Positions 48,587 to 58,384 of a stretch of DNA of 64,000 nucleotides are shown here, in pieces. The notes under the pieces are model-generated. The model did not search any database. It was given only the letters and a program-made list of their open reading frames with translations, and had not been told where the DNA came from. Location of the stretch: the NCBI RefSeq assembly GCF_001434255.1, contig NZ_AZEY01000020.1, forward strand, positions 1 through 64,000, written 5' to 3'. The position numbers and the translations under genes were made by a program. Source of the stretch: Lentilactobacillus diolivorans DSM 14421. Lineage in GTDB: Bacteria; Bacillota; Bacilli; Lactobacillales; Lactobacillaceae. Each line of letters opens with the position of its first letter. The stretch's first letter is position 1.

Positions 48587-50953
48587 TTATTTGAATTTCG
48601 CTACGGTTGAACCATCTCCACCAGCATTAGGGGCTGAATAACCAAAGCTCTTCACCCGTGAGTTGCGCTTCAGGTATTCATTAACTCCCTTTCGAAGCGC
48701 ACCAGTACCCTTTCCATGAATAATTGTAACTGATGGATAACCGGCTAGTAAAGCAGAATCAATATAACGATCCAATTCATACATCGCCTCTTCGTAACGA
48801 TGACCACGCAAATCTAATGTTGGTGACATTCCCGTCGAGCGGGTTCTTGAAACTTGAGTCTGGTAACGTGATTTTTCAGGTTTATCAGAACCACTTTTTT
48901 CCAAATCAGACTCATTAATTTGCATCTTTAAAATTCCAAGCTGAACGTCCCAAACACCATTTTTTTCTTGACGCAGTAAAGTCCCCTGTTGACCATATGA
49001 TTTAACTAAAACATCATCACCAGCATGAAAATTATGCTTAGCTTTTTCTTTTCTAAGCACTTTATTTCTCTTTAAGCTGGGTGCCACTTCAAGCTTATTC
49101 AAAGCGCCCTTTGCATCAATCAATTCATTCTCTTTTACGGCAACCTTGCCAATTTCAGCTTGCTTTTTGTGCAGATCATCAATAATTTGATCAGCTTTCT
49201 TTTTAGCTTCCTCAACAACTTGATTAGCCTGCTCTTTAGCTTGTTCAACCAGACGTTCCTTTTGACTTTGGTATTTATTAAATTTATCAGTCAACTCACG
49301 CTGCAGTTTAGTTGATGCTTCAAGTTGTACCTTCAATTCATCAGCTTCATCGTGAGCACGCTTAGTTTGAGCTGTCAGCTCTTCAATCATATTATTGATA
49401 TCTTGGTTTTTGGTATCTGTAAACGCACGAGCTTGCTCAATAATCGCCTGTGAGAGGCCTAATTTATGGGCAATATTTAATGCATTACTTTGCCCTGGAA
49501 TTCCAAGTAAAAATCGATACGTCGGTCTTAGTGTATCAACATCAAATTCCATTGAAGCATTAATAATTCCTGGGCGATCATACGCAAATGCTTTCAGTTC
49601 TGGATAATGAGTTGTGGCAATGAGTTCGCAACCCGTCTTATGAATTGCATCAATAATCGCCATCGCCAAAGCTGCCCCCTCTTTGGGGTCGGTTCCGGCT
49701 CCCAATTCATCCAGTAGAACAAGACTGTTATGGCTTAAGCGACCCAGAATGGAAATAATATTATCCATATGTGAAGAGAACGTACTTAAATTAGCTTCAA
49801 TCGATTGATCATCACCAATGTCAGCGAAGACATCGTCAAAAACACCAATTTGACTATCCTCATTTGCAGTGATAAATAAACCAGATTGGCCCATCAATTG
49901 AAGTAGTCCAACAGTTTTAATCGTAATTGTTTTACCACCTGTATTGGGACCCGTAACAATAATTGTATGATATTGATCGCCAATCTCAATATCATTGGCA
50001 ACCACTTTCTCACGAGGAATTAGTGGGTGCCTGGCTTGACGTAACTTGATCACATTTCGGTCAGAAATATTCGGTAATACACTCCTGGTTTGATGGGCAT
50101 ACTTTGCTTTTGCGTTTACAAAATCCAACTGACCAATTAAATTCATATTTTCCAACAGTTCAGAACGATATGGCCGAATTAAATTGGTTAACTCTGCTAA
50201 AATTCGCCGTTCCTCAGCTCGCTGCGCTAATTGATCCCGTCGGAGCTGATTGTTCATTTCAACTACATTACTTGGTTCAACGTACAACGTTTGGCCTGAT
50301 GCACTTTGATCATGAATAATACCGCCAAAGTGTTGTTTATAATCCGCTCTAATGGGTAAAACAAAACGTTCATCTCTAACAGTAATAATCGGCTCACTCA
50401 AATATTTCGCTTCAGAACCCTTAATAAATTTTCCCATCTTAGCACGAATGTCATTTTGCGTACGGACAATCGTTTTCCGAATGGAACTTAATTGCGATGA
50501 AGCTGTATCTAAAATTCGACCATCATCATCAATCGATGAAATCATCTGTTGAGTGATTTCGGGCATGAGTGTTAATTGATCAACAATCTTAGGAATTGAT
50601 CTGAGGTCAACCGCCTCTGCTTTAAAGTCTTCAAAGAACTGATGGACAACTTGGCCAGCCCGAAGTAGTTTAGTGATGTGGGAAAGCTCAGTCCCACTTA
50701 AAGCAGCATTTTCGATTCTTAATCGCTTCATATATGGCGCAATCTCGATTAGTTTAGGAATCGGGATTTCTCCCTTTAATCGAATAATATCAGCGCCATC
50801 GGCTGTCTGATCGAGACGATCCTTCACCTGATCAAATTCTGAACTTGGTTGCAATTGATTAACAATTTCATGGCCTCGATCGGTCGTCAAATAAGCAGCC
50901 AGTTGTTGTTTTATTTTATCGTACTCTAATGTTTCCAATACCTTTTCATTCAT
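48587..50953 (-). CDS. mutS2: Endonuclease MutS2
   Basis: MutS2 suppresses recombination and, in firmicutes, rescues collided ribosomes. The 788-aa protein has the MutS core and clamp, Walker A GPNTGGKT (about 335), Walker B (SLVLLDELGAGTD), a long coiled coil (about 520-630), and a C-terminal Smr domain (LDLRGHRYEEAMYELD ... IHGKGTGALRKG). It has no mismatch-binding domain. The 7-bp gap to cvpA indicates cotranscription. Confidence 0.97.
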   Translation of the reverse strand: MNEKVLETLEYDKIKQQLAAYLTTDRGHEIVNQLQPSSEFDQVKDRLDQTADGADIIRLKGEIPIPKLIEIAPYMKRLRIENAALSGTELSHITKLLRAGQVVHQFFEDFKAEAVDLRSIPKIVDQLTLMPEITQQMISSIDDDGRILDTASSQLSSIRKTIVRTQNDIRAKMGKFIKGSEAKYLSEPIITVRDERFVLPIRADYKQHFGGIIHDQSASGQTLYVEPSNVVEMNNQLRRDQLAQRAEERRILAELTNLIRPYRSELLENMNLIGQLDFVNAKAKYAHQTRSVLPNISDRNVIKLRQARHPLIPREKVVANDIEIGDQYHTIIVTGPNTGGKTITIKTVGLLQLMGQSGLFITANEDSQIGVFDDVFADIGDDQSIEANLSTFSSHMDNIISILGRLSHNSLVLLDELGAGTDPKEGAALAMAIIDAIHKTGCELIATTHYPELKAFAYDRPGIINASMEFDVDTLRPTYRFLLGIPGQSNALNIAHKLGLSQAIIEQARAFTDTKNQDINNMIEELTAQTKRAHDEADELKVQLEASTKLQRELTDKFNKYQSQKERLVEQAKEQANQVVEEAKKKADQIIDDLHKKQAEIGKVAVKENELIDAKGALNKLEVAPSLKRNKVLRKEKAKHNFHAGDDVLVKSYGQQGTLLRQEKNGVWDVQLGILKMQINESDLEKSGSDKPEKSRYQTQVSRTRSTGMSPTLDLRGHRYEEAMYELDRYIDSALLAGYPSVTIIHGKGTGALRKGVNEYLKRNSRVKSFGYSAPNAGGDGSTVAKFK

Positions 50954-50960
50954 TTAAATT

Positions 50961-51473
50961 TTAAACCTCGTTTGAATGCTCGTCCCAAATCTGAATCATT
51001 TTATCTGAGAGAATTGGGGTTTGTTTAACAATCCATTGGGAAACTGTCGACTGTTCGTATTGATTTACAATGGCCTGATTTGGAATCATCAGGAGTAAAT
51101 TCAGCAAGAAAAAAATCAGTAAATAGCTCGACAAAACGTTAATGCCACCACCTAGTAGTGCATTCAGTTGATGAATTACCGGTAGCTTCGTAACTGGTAT
51201 TAAGATGCTTTTAACCAGTCGGACAATTTGCCACACGCCAATTACAAGAATACCAAAAATAAGCCACTTAACTGCCCTTTGGGTACCCAATGTTGAATTT
51301 CCATGGTTCAACCAGTTAAGTGCAAATTCAGCAATCGGACTTGTATAAATAAAGCCGACAACTGTCGAAAGCAAAATTCCTGCTAGATTTAATATCTCAA
51401 CAACTAACCCTTTGTGAAGCCCCCGTGTAAATCCGAACACTAAGATCAAAATAATGATAATTGTAAAAATCAT
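50961..51473 (-). CDS. CvpA family membrane protein
   Basis: A CvpA/colicin V production-family protein, about 170 aa with four hydrophobic segments; function unknown. Start at ATG 51473, with GGTGA 7 nt upstream and a hydrophobic start (IFTIIIILILVFGFTRGLHKG). Adjacent reading frames further upstream overlap zapA and are not coding. Between mutS2 and zapA. Confidence 0.9.
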   Translation of the reverse strand: MIFTIIIILILVFGFTRGLHKGLVVEILNLAGILLSTVVGFIYTSPIAEFALNWLNHGNSTLGTQRAVKWLIFGILVIGVWQIVRLVKSILIPVTKLPVIHQLNALLGGGINVLSSYLLIFFLLNLLLMIPNQAIVNQYEQSTVSQWIVKQTPILSDKMIQIWDEHSNEV

Positions 51474-51480
51474 TTCTTGA

Positions 51481-51747
51481 TCACCGATCCTTCGGTGTTT
51501 CCGGTTTATTTTTTGGCATTTCTTCAAGTTGTTTTTCAACATCGAACTGCTTCGATATGGCATTAAAGGCAATTAAGACTGCTCGCTGTTCCTCTGTTGA
51601 TTGGGGCATCGCTGTGTGTAGTTGATCCAATTGCTCGTTCAACAGGTCTGTCACAGCTTGCATGTGGGTAATTGAACTGTGACCAACCAAGACGTAGTCT
51701 TTTCCGTCAATCGTTGCTTTAAATCGTCGTTTCTCCTTATCAGACAT
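51481..51747 (-). CDS. zapA: Cell division protein ZapA
   Basis: ZapA promotes FtsZ bundling at the division site. The 88-aa protein shows the ZapA fold: RRFKATIDGKDYVLVGHSS beta start, then a long amphipathic helix (MQAVTDLLNEQLDQLHTAMP). AGGAT lies upstream of the ATG. Seven bp before cvpA. Confidence 0.92.
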   Translation of the reverse strand: MSDKEKRRFKATIDGKDYVLVGHSSITHMQAVTDLLNEQLDQLHTAMPQSTEEQRAVLIAFNAISKQFDVEKQLEEMPKNKPETPKDR

Positions 51748-51774
51748 TAAATCACATCCTAATATTTTTCAATT

Positions 51775-51823
51775 AAAAAGGACCGAGACAAAACTGACGC
51801 TTTGCACTCAATCCTTTGACTCA
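51775..51823 (-). terminator. Terminator after the DUF1292 gene
   Basis: An imperfect stem whose plus-strand arm AAAAAGGACCGAGACAAAAC carries the terminator-family core. On the minus strand it ends in T5. The other arm is degenerate. Confidence 0.65.
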
Positions 51824-51835
51824 ATAATAATCTAA

Positions 51836-52162
51836 TTACTTATTATCGTTACTTGGTTGATCGTCTTGATCGTCGCCATCTTTTCCAAGGAATGTGTTCA
51901 AGACAGATTCAATCATATCCCATTCTTTGTCCGTTTGAATAACCTGAAGCTCGCCACCTTGTGGGTCACTGGGATCATCACCCTTTGGCAAAGCAAAGGC
52001 TTGGATTTCTACTTCCTCATCATCTTTTTTACCAGCTGGGTAAATTAAGATGTATGAACGATCAAAATCCTCCGATTTAAAAGTAAATAAAACGTCATAT
52101 AACGTTTCCTCGCCGTTCTCATCAACTAATGTAATTTGTTGTTGAACTGGTTCATCTGCCAT
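51836..52162 (-). CDS. DUF1292 family protein (YrzB-like)
   Basis: A 108-aa acidic protein of unknown function with the family start (QQITLVDENGEETLYDVLFTFKSEDFDRSYILIYPAG), and an acidic tail. Always near ireB and ruvX in firmicutes, as here (16-bp gap to ruvX). Confidence 0.93.
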   Translation of the reverse strand: MADEPVQQQITLVDENGEETLYDVLFTFKSEDFDRSYILIYPAGKKDDEEVEIQAFALPKGDDPSDPQGGELQVIQTDKEWDMIESVLNTFLGKDGDDQDDQPSNDNK

Positions 52163-52177
52163 AATTTGTTTACCTCG

Positions 52178-52612
52178 CTATATTTTAGTTAATTTTCCTT
52201 TACGATCCAAATAGTTTTGAAGAATCAGACCTGCAGCTAATTTATCAATGACCTTCTTTCGTTTCTTTCGCGAAATATCGGCTTCTTCTGTAAGCATACG
52301 CTGCGCTTCAACGGTAGTTAATCGCTCATCTTCAAAATCTACCGGTAGATCAAATTGTTTCTCTAATCGTTTTCCATACTTTTCCGATGCCTCAGCACGA
52401 GGTCCCAAAGAGTTATTCATATTCTTTGGCAATCCCACTACAAAGCCATCCACTTGGTACTTATCGACCAGTTGAGAAACCCGGTCCAACCCAAATTCCC
52501 CATTTTCCTCATCGATCGGAATAATTTCAACGCCTTGCGAGGTCCAACCAAGTGAGTCACTAACAGCAACTCCGACGGTTTTTGAACCGACATCTAATCC
52601 CATTAATCTCAT
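52178..52612 (-). CDS. ruvX: Putative pre-16S rRNA nuclease/Holliday junction resolvase RuvX
   Basis: A 144-aa YqgF-family RNase H-fold nuclease: [16 protein letters not shown] (Asp), [14 protein letters not shown] and [15 protein letters not shown]. Family members process 16S rRNA ends; resolvase activity is less certain. It starts within an ATGA overlap with ireB. Confidence 0.95.
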   Translation of the reverse strand: MRLMGLDVGSKTVGVAVSDSLGWTSQGVEIIPIDEENGEFGLDRVSQLVDKYQVDGFVVGLPKNMNNSLGPRAEASEKYGKRLEKQFDLPVDFEDERLTTVEAQRMLTEEADISRKKRKKVIDKLAAGLILQNYLDRKGKLTKI

Positions 52613-52890
52613 TTTTCACCTTTTTTGGTCTCATTTGGATGATTATCCAAATAGAAACGAACTAGTTCTTCGATTATCTCATCACGCTCATGACGGCGAA
52701 TAAGATTTCTTGCATCAAGATTACGCGGAATGTAGGCTGGATCTCCAGAAATCAGATACCCAACAATTTGATTATAAGGGTTATAGCCCTTTTCTTCCAA
52801 TGCTGCATAAACAGTCAATAAAGTATCTCGAACATCCTTCGGTTGGTCTTCATTGAAATTAAAAAACATGGTTTTATCTAACGAACTCAT
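52609..52890 (-). CDS. IreB family regulatory phosphoprotein
   Basis: A 93-aa protein matching IreB (DUF965), a target of the IreK Ser/Thr kinase that lowers cephalosporin resistance in Enterococcus faecalis. The core is [25 protein letters not shown]. IreB is phosphorylated on Thr4 and Thr7; here position 7 is Thr (DKTMFF), but position 4 is Leu. GAGGTG precedes the ATG. Cotranscribed with ruvX. Confidence 0.92.
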   Translation of the reverse strand: MSSLDKTMFFNFNEDQPKDVRDTLLTVYAALEEKGYNPYNQIVGYLISGDPAYIPRNLDARNLIRRHERDEIIEELVRFYLDNHPNETKKGEK

Positions 52891-52998
52891 ACGATTCACC
52901 TCTATGACATAAGGTCATTTGTATTAATTCTAACTGATTATAACCAAAACTACAATCAACAGACTCAATGTAACCGACATGTAATCGTGGTGTAATAA

Positions 52999-55641
52999 TT
53001 ATTTGTTGATCAACCATGATACGGCAGCATTCATTGCCTTGTCCAGACCCGATGGATCCTTACCACCGGCTTGAGCCATGTTTGGTCGACCGCCACCGCC
53101 GCCTTTAATATTACCAGCGATTGATTTAATTAAATCACCAGCCTTAAGACCACTCTTTACTTTATCATCAGCAACCGCCACGATTAAATTAGCTTTTTGA
53201 CCGCTGCCAGTTCCCAAAACCAAGACGTCTGAAAGTTTCTTAGAGCGCCAAGTATCTGCTAGTTGCCGCAGCTGTGCCATACCGGCATCTTTTATAACAC
53301 CTGTAATAATTGTGTAATTACCAGCTGCTTTTTTATCAGCAAAGACGTTTTGGGCTTGTTGTCCAGCCAGCTTGGCTTCCAATGCACTTTGTTTCTGTTC
53401 GAGCGTTTTTACTTCATCTTGAAGTTGTTCAATCCGATGAGGGACATCTTTAATTTGAGTGACTTTCAAATTAGCAGCAACCTGTTTTAAAGCTTTTTCT
53501 TCCTTATTCAATAGTTCAAAGGCATTCTTTGAGGTAACAGCTTCAATTCTACGAACACCTGCACCAACTCCAGATTCTGAAACAATCTTGAAGAGACCAA
53601 TGTCACGGGTGTTGGACACATGCGTTCCACCACAAAATTCAACTGAAAAATCACCAATACTGACAACCCGAACTTTGTCACCATATTTTTCGCTAAATAA
53701 AGCAATTGCCCCCATCTTTTTACCAGTCTTTGGATCTGTAATGGTCGTTTTAACGTCGATTTCTTTGAAGATCTCTTTATTAACCAGATCTTCAACTTTT
53801 TGCAAATCCTCATCCGTGACTTGGCCAAAGTGGTTAAAGTCAAACCGTAAATAATCGGGCTCAACTAATGAACCAGCCTGCTGTGTATGGCCGCCAAGCA
53901 CATTTCGTAATGACTGGTCCAACAAATGAGTTGCTGTATGATTCTTTTCAACTCGGCTATGAAACAATGGATCAACAGCCAAATGGTAAGTCTGCCCCTT
54001 GATCAACGGCTCTTGTGTTTTAACAGTATGGAGATTTTGGCCATTTGGTGCGTGTTGCACATCAACCACGTCAGCCACTTTGTCACCATCATCGTTTAGG
54101 ATGACGCCCCTATCAGCAACTTGTCCACCCATTTCAGCATAAAATGGCGTTTGATCAAAAACAAGTTCAGCGGTATCAGCTTTGGTTTCACTAACCAACT
54201 TTTCATTTTCGACAATTGCAAGTAATTTGGCTTTAGCAACATCAAGTGTTTCGTATCCAACATACTCACTATGATCCTTAATTTTAATTAGCAGATCACG
54301 TTGCACGCCCATTGATTTAGCACCACTACGAGCTTTACGGGCACGATCTTTCTGCTTTTGCATTTCAGCTTTAAAGCCCTTTTCATCCACATCCAGATTG
54401 GCATCATTAGCTTCTTCGCGAGTTAATTCAAATGGAAACCCATAAGTATCATAAAGCTTAAATGCCGTTGGGCCATCGATAGCTACTTGATGATTATCCT
54501 TTGCTGACTGAATAACCTGGTGAAGTAATTTCAATCCATCTGCCAACGTTTCATTAAAGCGATCCTCTTCAGACCGGACGACTTTGGCAATATAATCCTT
54601 TTGTTCCAAAACTTCAGGATAGTAGGTCTTCAACGTTTCACCAACAACGGGAACTAGTTTGTAAAGAAACGACGTTTTGATTCCCAAGCGTTGACCATTT
54701 ACAATGGCACGCCGAATTAGTCGACGAATAACGTATCCACGGCCCACATTTGACGGCAATGCACCATCACCAATGGCAACGGTAATTGCTCTTGCATGAT
54801 CGGCAATAATCCTGAATGCGACATCATCTTGCTTACTCGTATTGTACGTTTTATGATCGCTAAATTCTTCAGTTTTATGAATCATTGGCAAAAACAAATC
54901 AGTTTCAAAGTTAGTGCGGGCATGCTGAAAAATTGAAACGACTCGTTCCAGTCCCATACCAGTATCAATGTTCTTCCGAGGAAGTGGTTCATAAGTATCC
55001 TGAGGCGTATGGTTAAACTGTGAAAATACAATGTTCCAGACCTCTAACCACCGGTCATTTTCACCGCCCGGATAATTTTCCGGATCATCATCAGCAAGGT
55101 TATCAAAATCTTTACCCCGATCGTAGAAAATTTCCGAGTCCGGACCAGAGGGGCCCTGACCAATATCCCAAAAGTTATCTTCAATTTCAATGATATGATC
55201 AGGTGAAACCCCAACGGCTTCCCAATATTTTTTGGCATCCGTATCCTTTGGATAGACAGTCATGAATAATTTGTCCTTATCCCATCCAAACCATTTTGGA
55301 GATGTCAGCAGCTCAAAGGCCCATGCAATAGCTTCCCTTTTGAAATAATCGCCAACCGAAAAATTACCCAGCATTTCAAAAAGGGTATGGTGCCGAGGCG
55401 TTTTACCAACGTTTTCAATATCATTTGTTCGAATACTCTTTTGAGAACTTGTCATCCGTGGATTCTTTGGAACGACAGATCCATCAAAATATTTCTTCAT
55501 TGTCGCAACGCCAGAATTAATCCAAAGCAGGGTTGGATCGTCAACTGGAATTAATGAAGCACTCGGTTCAATTGTATGACCCTTTTCCTGGAAAAAATCT
55601 AGAAACATTTGTCTAATCTGACCACTACTTAAACTTTTCAT
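52999..55641 (-). CDS. alaS: Alanyl-tRNA synthetase
   Basis: AlaRS charges tRNA-Ala. The 880-aa enzyme has the class II core, the GRGYVIRRLIRRA segment, editing domain with zinc ligands HTATH and CGGTH, and a C-terminal C-Ala domain with the Gly-rich GGGGGRPNMAQAGG loop. Start at ATG 55641, with GAGGAGA upstream. It is preceded by a T-box leader with a strong promoter, so expression responds to uncharged tRNA-Ala. Confidence 0.98.
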   Translation of the reverse strand: MKSLSSGQIRQMFLDFFQEKGHTIEPSASLIPVDDPTLLWINSGVATMKKYFDGSVVPKNPRMTSSQKSIRTNDIENVGKTPRHHTLFEMLGNFSVGDYFKREAIAWAFELLTSPKWFGWDKDKLFMTVYPKDTDAKKYWEAVGVSPDHIIEIEDNFWDIGQGPSGPDSEIFYDRGKDFDNLADDDPENYPGGENDRWLEVWNIVFSQFNHTPQDTYEPLPRKNIDTGMGLERVVSIFQHARTNFETDLFLPMIHKTEEFSDHKTYNTSKQDDVAFRIIADHARAITVAIGDGALPSNVGRGYVIRRLIRRAIVNGQRLGIKTSFLYKLVPVVGETLKTYYPEVLEQKDYIAKVVRSEEDRFNETLADGLKLLHQVIQSAKDNHQVAIDGPTAFKLYDTYGFPFELTREEANDANLDVDEKGFKAEMQKQKDRARKARSGAKSMGVQRDLLIKIKDHSEYVGYETLDVAKAKLLAIVENEKLVSETKADTAELVFDQTPFYAEMGGQVADRGVILNDDGDKVADVVDVQHAPNGQNLHTVKTQEPLIKGQTYHLAVDPLFHSRVEKNHTATHLLDQSLRNVLGGHTQQAGSLVEPDYLRFDFNHFGQVTDEDLQKVEDLVNKEIFKEIDVKTTITDPKTGKKMGAIALFSEKYGDKVRVVSIGDFSVEFCGGTHVSNTRDIGLFKIVSESGVGAGVRRIEAVTSKNAFELLNKEEKALKQVAANLKVTQIKDVPHRIEQLQDEVKTLEQKQSALEAKLAGQQAQNVFADKKAAGNYTIITGVIKDAGMAQLRQLADTWRSKKLSDVLVLGTGSGQKANLIVAVADDKVKSGLKAGDLIKSIAGNIKGGGGGRPNMAQAGGKDPSGLDKAMNAAVSWLINK

Positions 55642-55662
55642 CAGCAATTCTCCTCTTTGACA

Positions 55663-55860
55663 AAATTAAAACACCGTTGCTAACAGAGACGCCGATTGAC
55701 GCGGTACCACTCTGATTGCAACGATGTTTATCGTAACCACTTAATCTCTATAACGTAGAGTTTGCGTAACATTAATCATTTAAAAAGTAAGAGAGCACCA
55801 ACTAATTTAAATCGTTTTTCGCATCACCCAAAACGTTTCTTAAAAATAAAGTTAGCTAGC
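55663..55860 (-). promoter_or_regulatory. T-box riboswitch of alaS
   Basis: On the minus strand the T-box sequence AGAGTGGTACCGCG (55700-55713) is followed by a hairpin in which AACATCGTTGC pairs with GCAACGGTGTT ahead of TTTTAATTTT, a terminator in the expected place. A stem CTCTA/TAGAG (stem III type) lies about 50 nt earlier. The GTGCTC near 55795 contains a possible GCU (Ala) specifier, but I cannot fold stem I to prove it. Uncharged tRNA-Ala would favour the antiterminator. Confidence 0.88.
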
Positions 55861-55879
55861 ATATTCTTAGACATTTCAA

Positions 55880-55908
55880 AGTATACTTTTTTGTGAATTT
55901 TATGTCAA
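55880..55908 (-). promoter_or_regulatory. Promoter of alaS
   Basis: Minus strand: consensus -35 TTGACA (55903-55908), exactly 17-bp spacer, -10 TATACT (55880-55885). The transcript start would fall about 230 nt before alaS, the right length for a T-box leader. Confidence 0.85.
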
Positions 55909-55977
55909 TCACGTTTTTGATTAAACACCAAAACTTTAATAACCAGGTTCTTTAAAAAAGGACAATTCCCAATGAAC

Positions 55978-57339
55978 TTACTGGTACCGATTGGAACTAT
56001 TCTTACGTTGCTTACGCTTCGAACGCGCTTCTTCACGTTTCTTAATTCGTCGATCCATCTCATCTTTACGGGCGATAGTCATTTTGATTCGCCGCTTGTA
56101 ACCAGGCTTAATTTTTTTCTTTTTCTTCTTGATCATGCCGATCATGGTTGGATCGAGGCGATCATGATGTTTTCGATGGGTTTTACGTCGGTTTCGATCA
56201 TAGGAATCAATAATTTCACCGTGTTTTAAAGCTTTTGGTTTGAAGTGAATTCCCATATCTTCTAATTCTTCGACTTCTTTTTCCTCATCAGGAGAATAAA
56301 GCGTAATAGATGTTCCAGACATCCCATTCCGACCGGTTCGGCCTACCCGATGAATAAAGAATTCTAAGTCCTCAGTCGGAATGTCATCGTTAATGACATC
56401 AGAAACTCCTTGAATATCAATTCCTCTAGCTGCTAAATCGGTGGCAACCACAAACTGAAAATCAAGGTTCTTCACTCGTTTCATTACCTGTTTACGTTCA
56501 CGAGGTCGCATACCACCGTGAATCATGGCAACTTTAAGTCCTTGACCTTTCAAGTAGTCAGTTAATTCCTCAACCCGTTTCCGCGTATTGGCAAAGATCA
56601 ACACCAGATAAGGCTCTCCAATTGTGAGCAGTTTATAAATCAGCTGGTTTTTATCTTGGCCCTTCGTCGAAATTAACCAATTATCAATTGTCGGGCTGAT
56701 AATGGTTGAAACTGGAATTTCTTCAATAACTGGATTATCCATATATTTCTTTAAAAAGACATTGATTTTTTGAGGAATTGTTGCTGAAAAGACCATCATT
56801 TGAACGTCTTTTCCAAAGCTGGCCGCAATGTGATCAACAACATCTAAGAAGCCCATATCAAGTGTCATATCAGCTTCGTCAATGACTAACTGAGAAGCTG
56901 TGTGGACGTCTAGACCGCCATTTTTAATCAAATCCCAAATTCTTCCGGGTGTCCCAATAATTAACTGAGGCTGTTCACGTTTTAATTTGTCCTCTTGACG
57001 AACTTTATCGGTGCCACCAACATATGCGCCGGTCGAAATCGGTTCAGGACTGAATTTGGCTAATTGTTTAGCCGCTTCGATAATTTGATAAGCTAATTCT
57101 CGACTGGGCGTTGTAATAACTGCTTGAACCTTTTGAACACTGGGGTCAATTTGATTAAAGATAGGCAGCAGGAAAGCGTGGGTTTTCCCACTTCCAGTTG
57201 CCGATTGACCAACAACATCTCTATGTTTCATAATAACCGGAATTAACTTCTCTTGAACGGGTGTTGGATGGTCAAATTTTAAATCTTTGATTGCTTCCAG
57301 TAAAAATGGCTTTAAATTAAATTCTGAAAAATTGGTCAT
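55978..57339 (-). CDS. DEAD-box RNA helicase, CshB-like
   Basis: A 453-aa DEAD-box helicase: AQSATGSGKT-type motif I, PSRELAYQ, TPGR, DEAD (VIDEADMTLDMGF), SAT, ATDLAARGIDI, and HRVGRTGRNG. A basic C-terminal extension rich in Lys/Arg (about 375-453) suggests RNA or ribosome binding. It resembles the CshB/YqfR type, involved in cold growth and ribosome assembly. GGAGA precedes the ATG; 8 bp after nrnA. Confidence 0.93.
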   Translation of the reverse strand: MTNFSEFNLKPFLLEAIKDLKFDHPTPVQEKLIPVIMKHRDVVGQSATGSGKTHAFLLPIFNQIDPSVQKVQAVITTPSRELAYQIIEAAKQLAKFSPEPISTGAYVGGTDKVRQEDKLKREQPQLIIGTPGRIWDLIKNGGLDVHTASQLVIDEADMTLDMGFLDVVDHIAASFGKDVQMMVFSATIPQKINVFLKKYMDNPVIEEIPVSTIISPTIDNWLISTKGQDKNQLIYKLLTIGEPYLVLIFANTRKRVEELTDYLKGQGLKVAMIHGGMRPRERKQVMKRVKNLDFQFVVATDLAARGIDIQGVSDVINDDIPTEDLEFFIHRVGRTGRNGMSGTSITLYSPDEEKEVEELEDMGIHFKPKALKHGEIIDSYDRNRRKTHRKHHDRLDPTMIGMIKKKKKKIKPGYKRRIKMTIARKDEMDRRIKKREEARSKRKQRKNSSNRYQ

Positions 57340-57347
57340 ATAATCTC

Positions 57348-58295
57348 CTACTTGTTGTTTGTGACAAGGTCATTTAGATCCTTTACAAAATCTTTGATTT
57401 GGTCTTCATTTTCAACAACGGCACCGCTGGCAAGTGGGTGACCACCGCCGCCGTATTTCTTAGCCAACTCATTAATTGCGGGCCCCTTTGAACGAAGCCG
57501 AATCCGAAATGTGCCATCCTTTTGCTGAACAAAAATTGCCCAACTCATAACCTCTTTAATTTTTCCAGGCAATGGCACAACTGCTGATGTGCTATCGTCT
57601 CCTAACTTAAAGGGCTCCAGGACATCGTTTGAAAGCACCAAATATGCCGCGCCGCTATCCAACATCGTCAGGTTTTCATAAACATATGCCGAAAGTCGAG
57701 CTAATGGGATATCGATTTCATCTTCGATTTTATTAACCTCGCTTGCCGAAAAATCATAAGTTGTTAATTTGGAAGCAACAGCTAACGTGTGCGGCGACGT
57801 TGACGGATACATAAACCGGCCGGTATCACCAACAATTCCAGCATATAAAAGCCGGGCTCCTTCAGCCGGTAACGTCAGCTCTTTTTGATTGGCATCAAAG
57901 AAATCATAAATTAATTCTGACGTGCTCGAAGCTTCTGGGACAACCCACATTAAATCTCCAAATGCATCATCGTTTGGATGGTGGTCAATTTTGATAAGCA
58001 TCTTGCCCTTCGAATAACGATCATCATCAACTCGGGGCTGATTAGCGGTATCTACTACGATAACTAATGCTTCTTTGTACTGGTCATCTGAAATTTCATC
58101 TGTTTTTCCCAACCAGTCAAAACCGTGATACTGTTTGCCGGCACACAAAACAGTTTTGCTTGGAAATGATGCTTGAATAATTTGAGCTAATCCCATCTGT
58201 GAACCGATAGCATCCGGATCCGGTCGCTTATGCCGATGGATGATAATGGTTTGATATTTTTTAATTGCATTTAAAATTTGATCTTGAATTGACAT
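57348..58295 (-). CDS. nrnA: Bifunctional oligoribonuclease/PAP phosphatase NrnA
   Basis: A DHH-DHHA1 phosphoesterase that degrades nano-RNAs and 3'-phosphoadenosine 5'-phosphate. The 315-aa protein has HRHKRPDPDAIGSQ, VVDTANQPRVDDD, KIDHHPND (DHH) and the C-terminal GGGHPLASGA. Cotranscribed with the DEAD-box helicase, suggesting an RNA-turnover pair. Confidence 0.93.
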   Translation of the reverse strand: MSIQDQILNAIKKYQTIIIHRHKRPDPDAIGSQMGLAQIIQASFPSKTVLCAGKQYHGFDWLGKTDEISDDQYKEALVIVVDTANQPRVDDDRYSKGKMLIKIDHHPNDDAFGDLMWVVPEASSTSELIYDFFDANQKELTLPAEGARLLYAGIVGDTGRFMYPSTSPHTLAVASKLTTYDFSASEVNKIEDEIDIPLARLSAYVYENLTMLDSGAAYLVLSNDVLEPFKLGDDSTSAVVPLPGKIKEVMSWAIFVQQKDGTFRIRLRSKGPAINELAKKYGGGGHPLASGAVVENEDQIKDFVKDLNDLVTNNK

Positions 58296-58384
58296 TTTTA
58301 ATTACTCCATTACTTTTTTGTTGAACACTTAAGTATACATTAGATTAAATATAATATAAACCATCATGGTTACTCTCATTTAAA

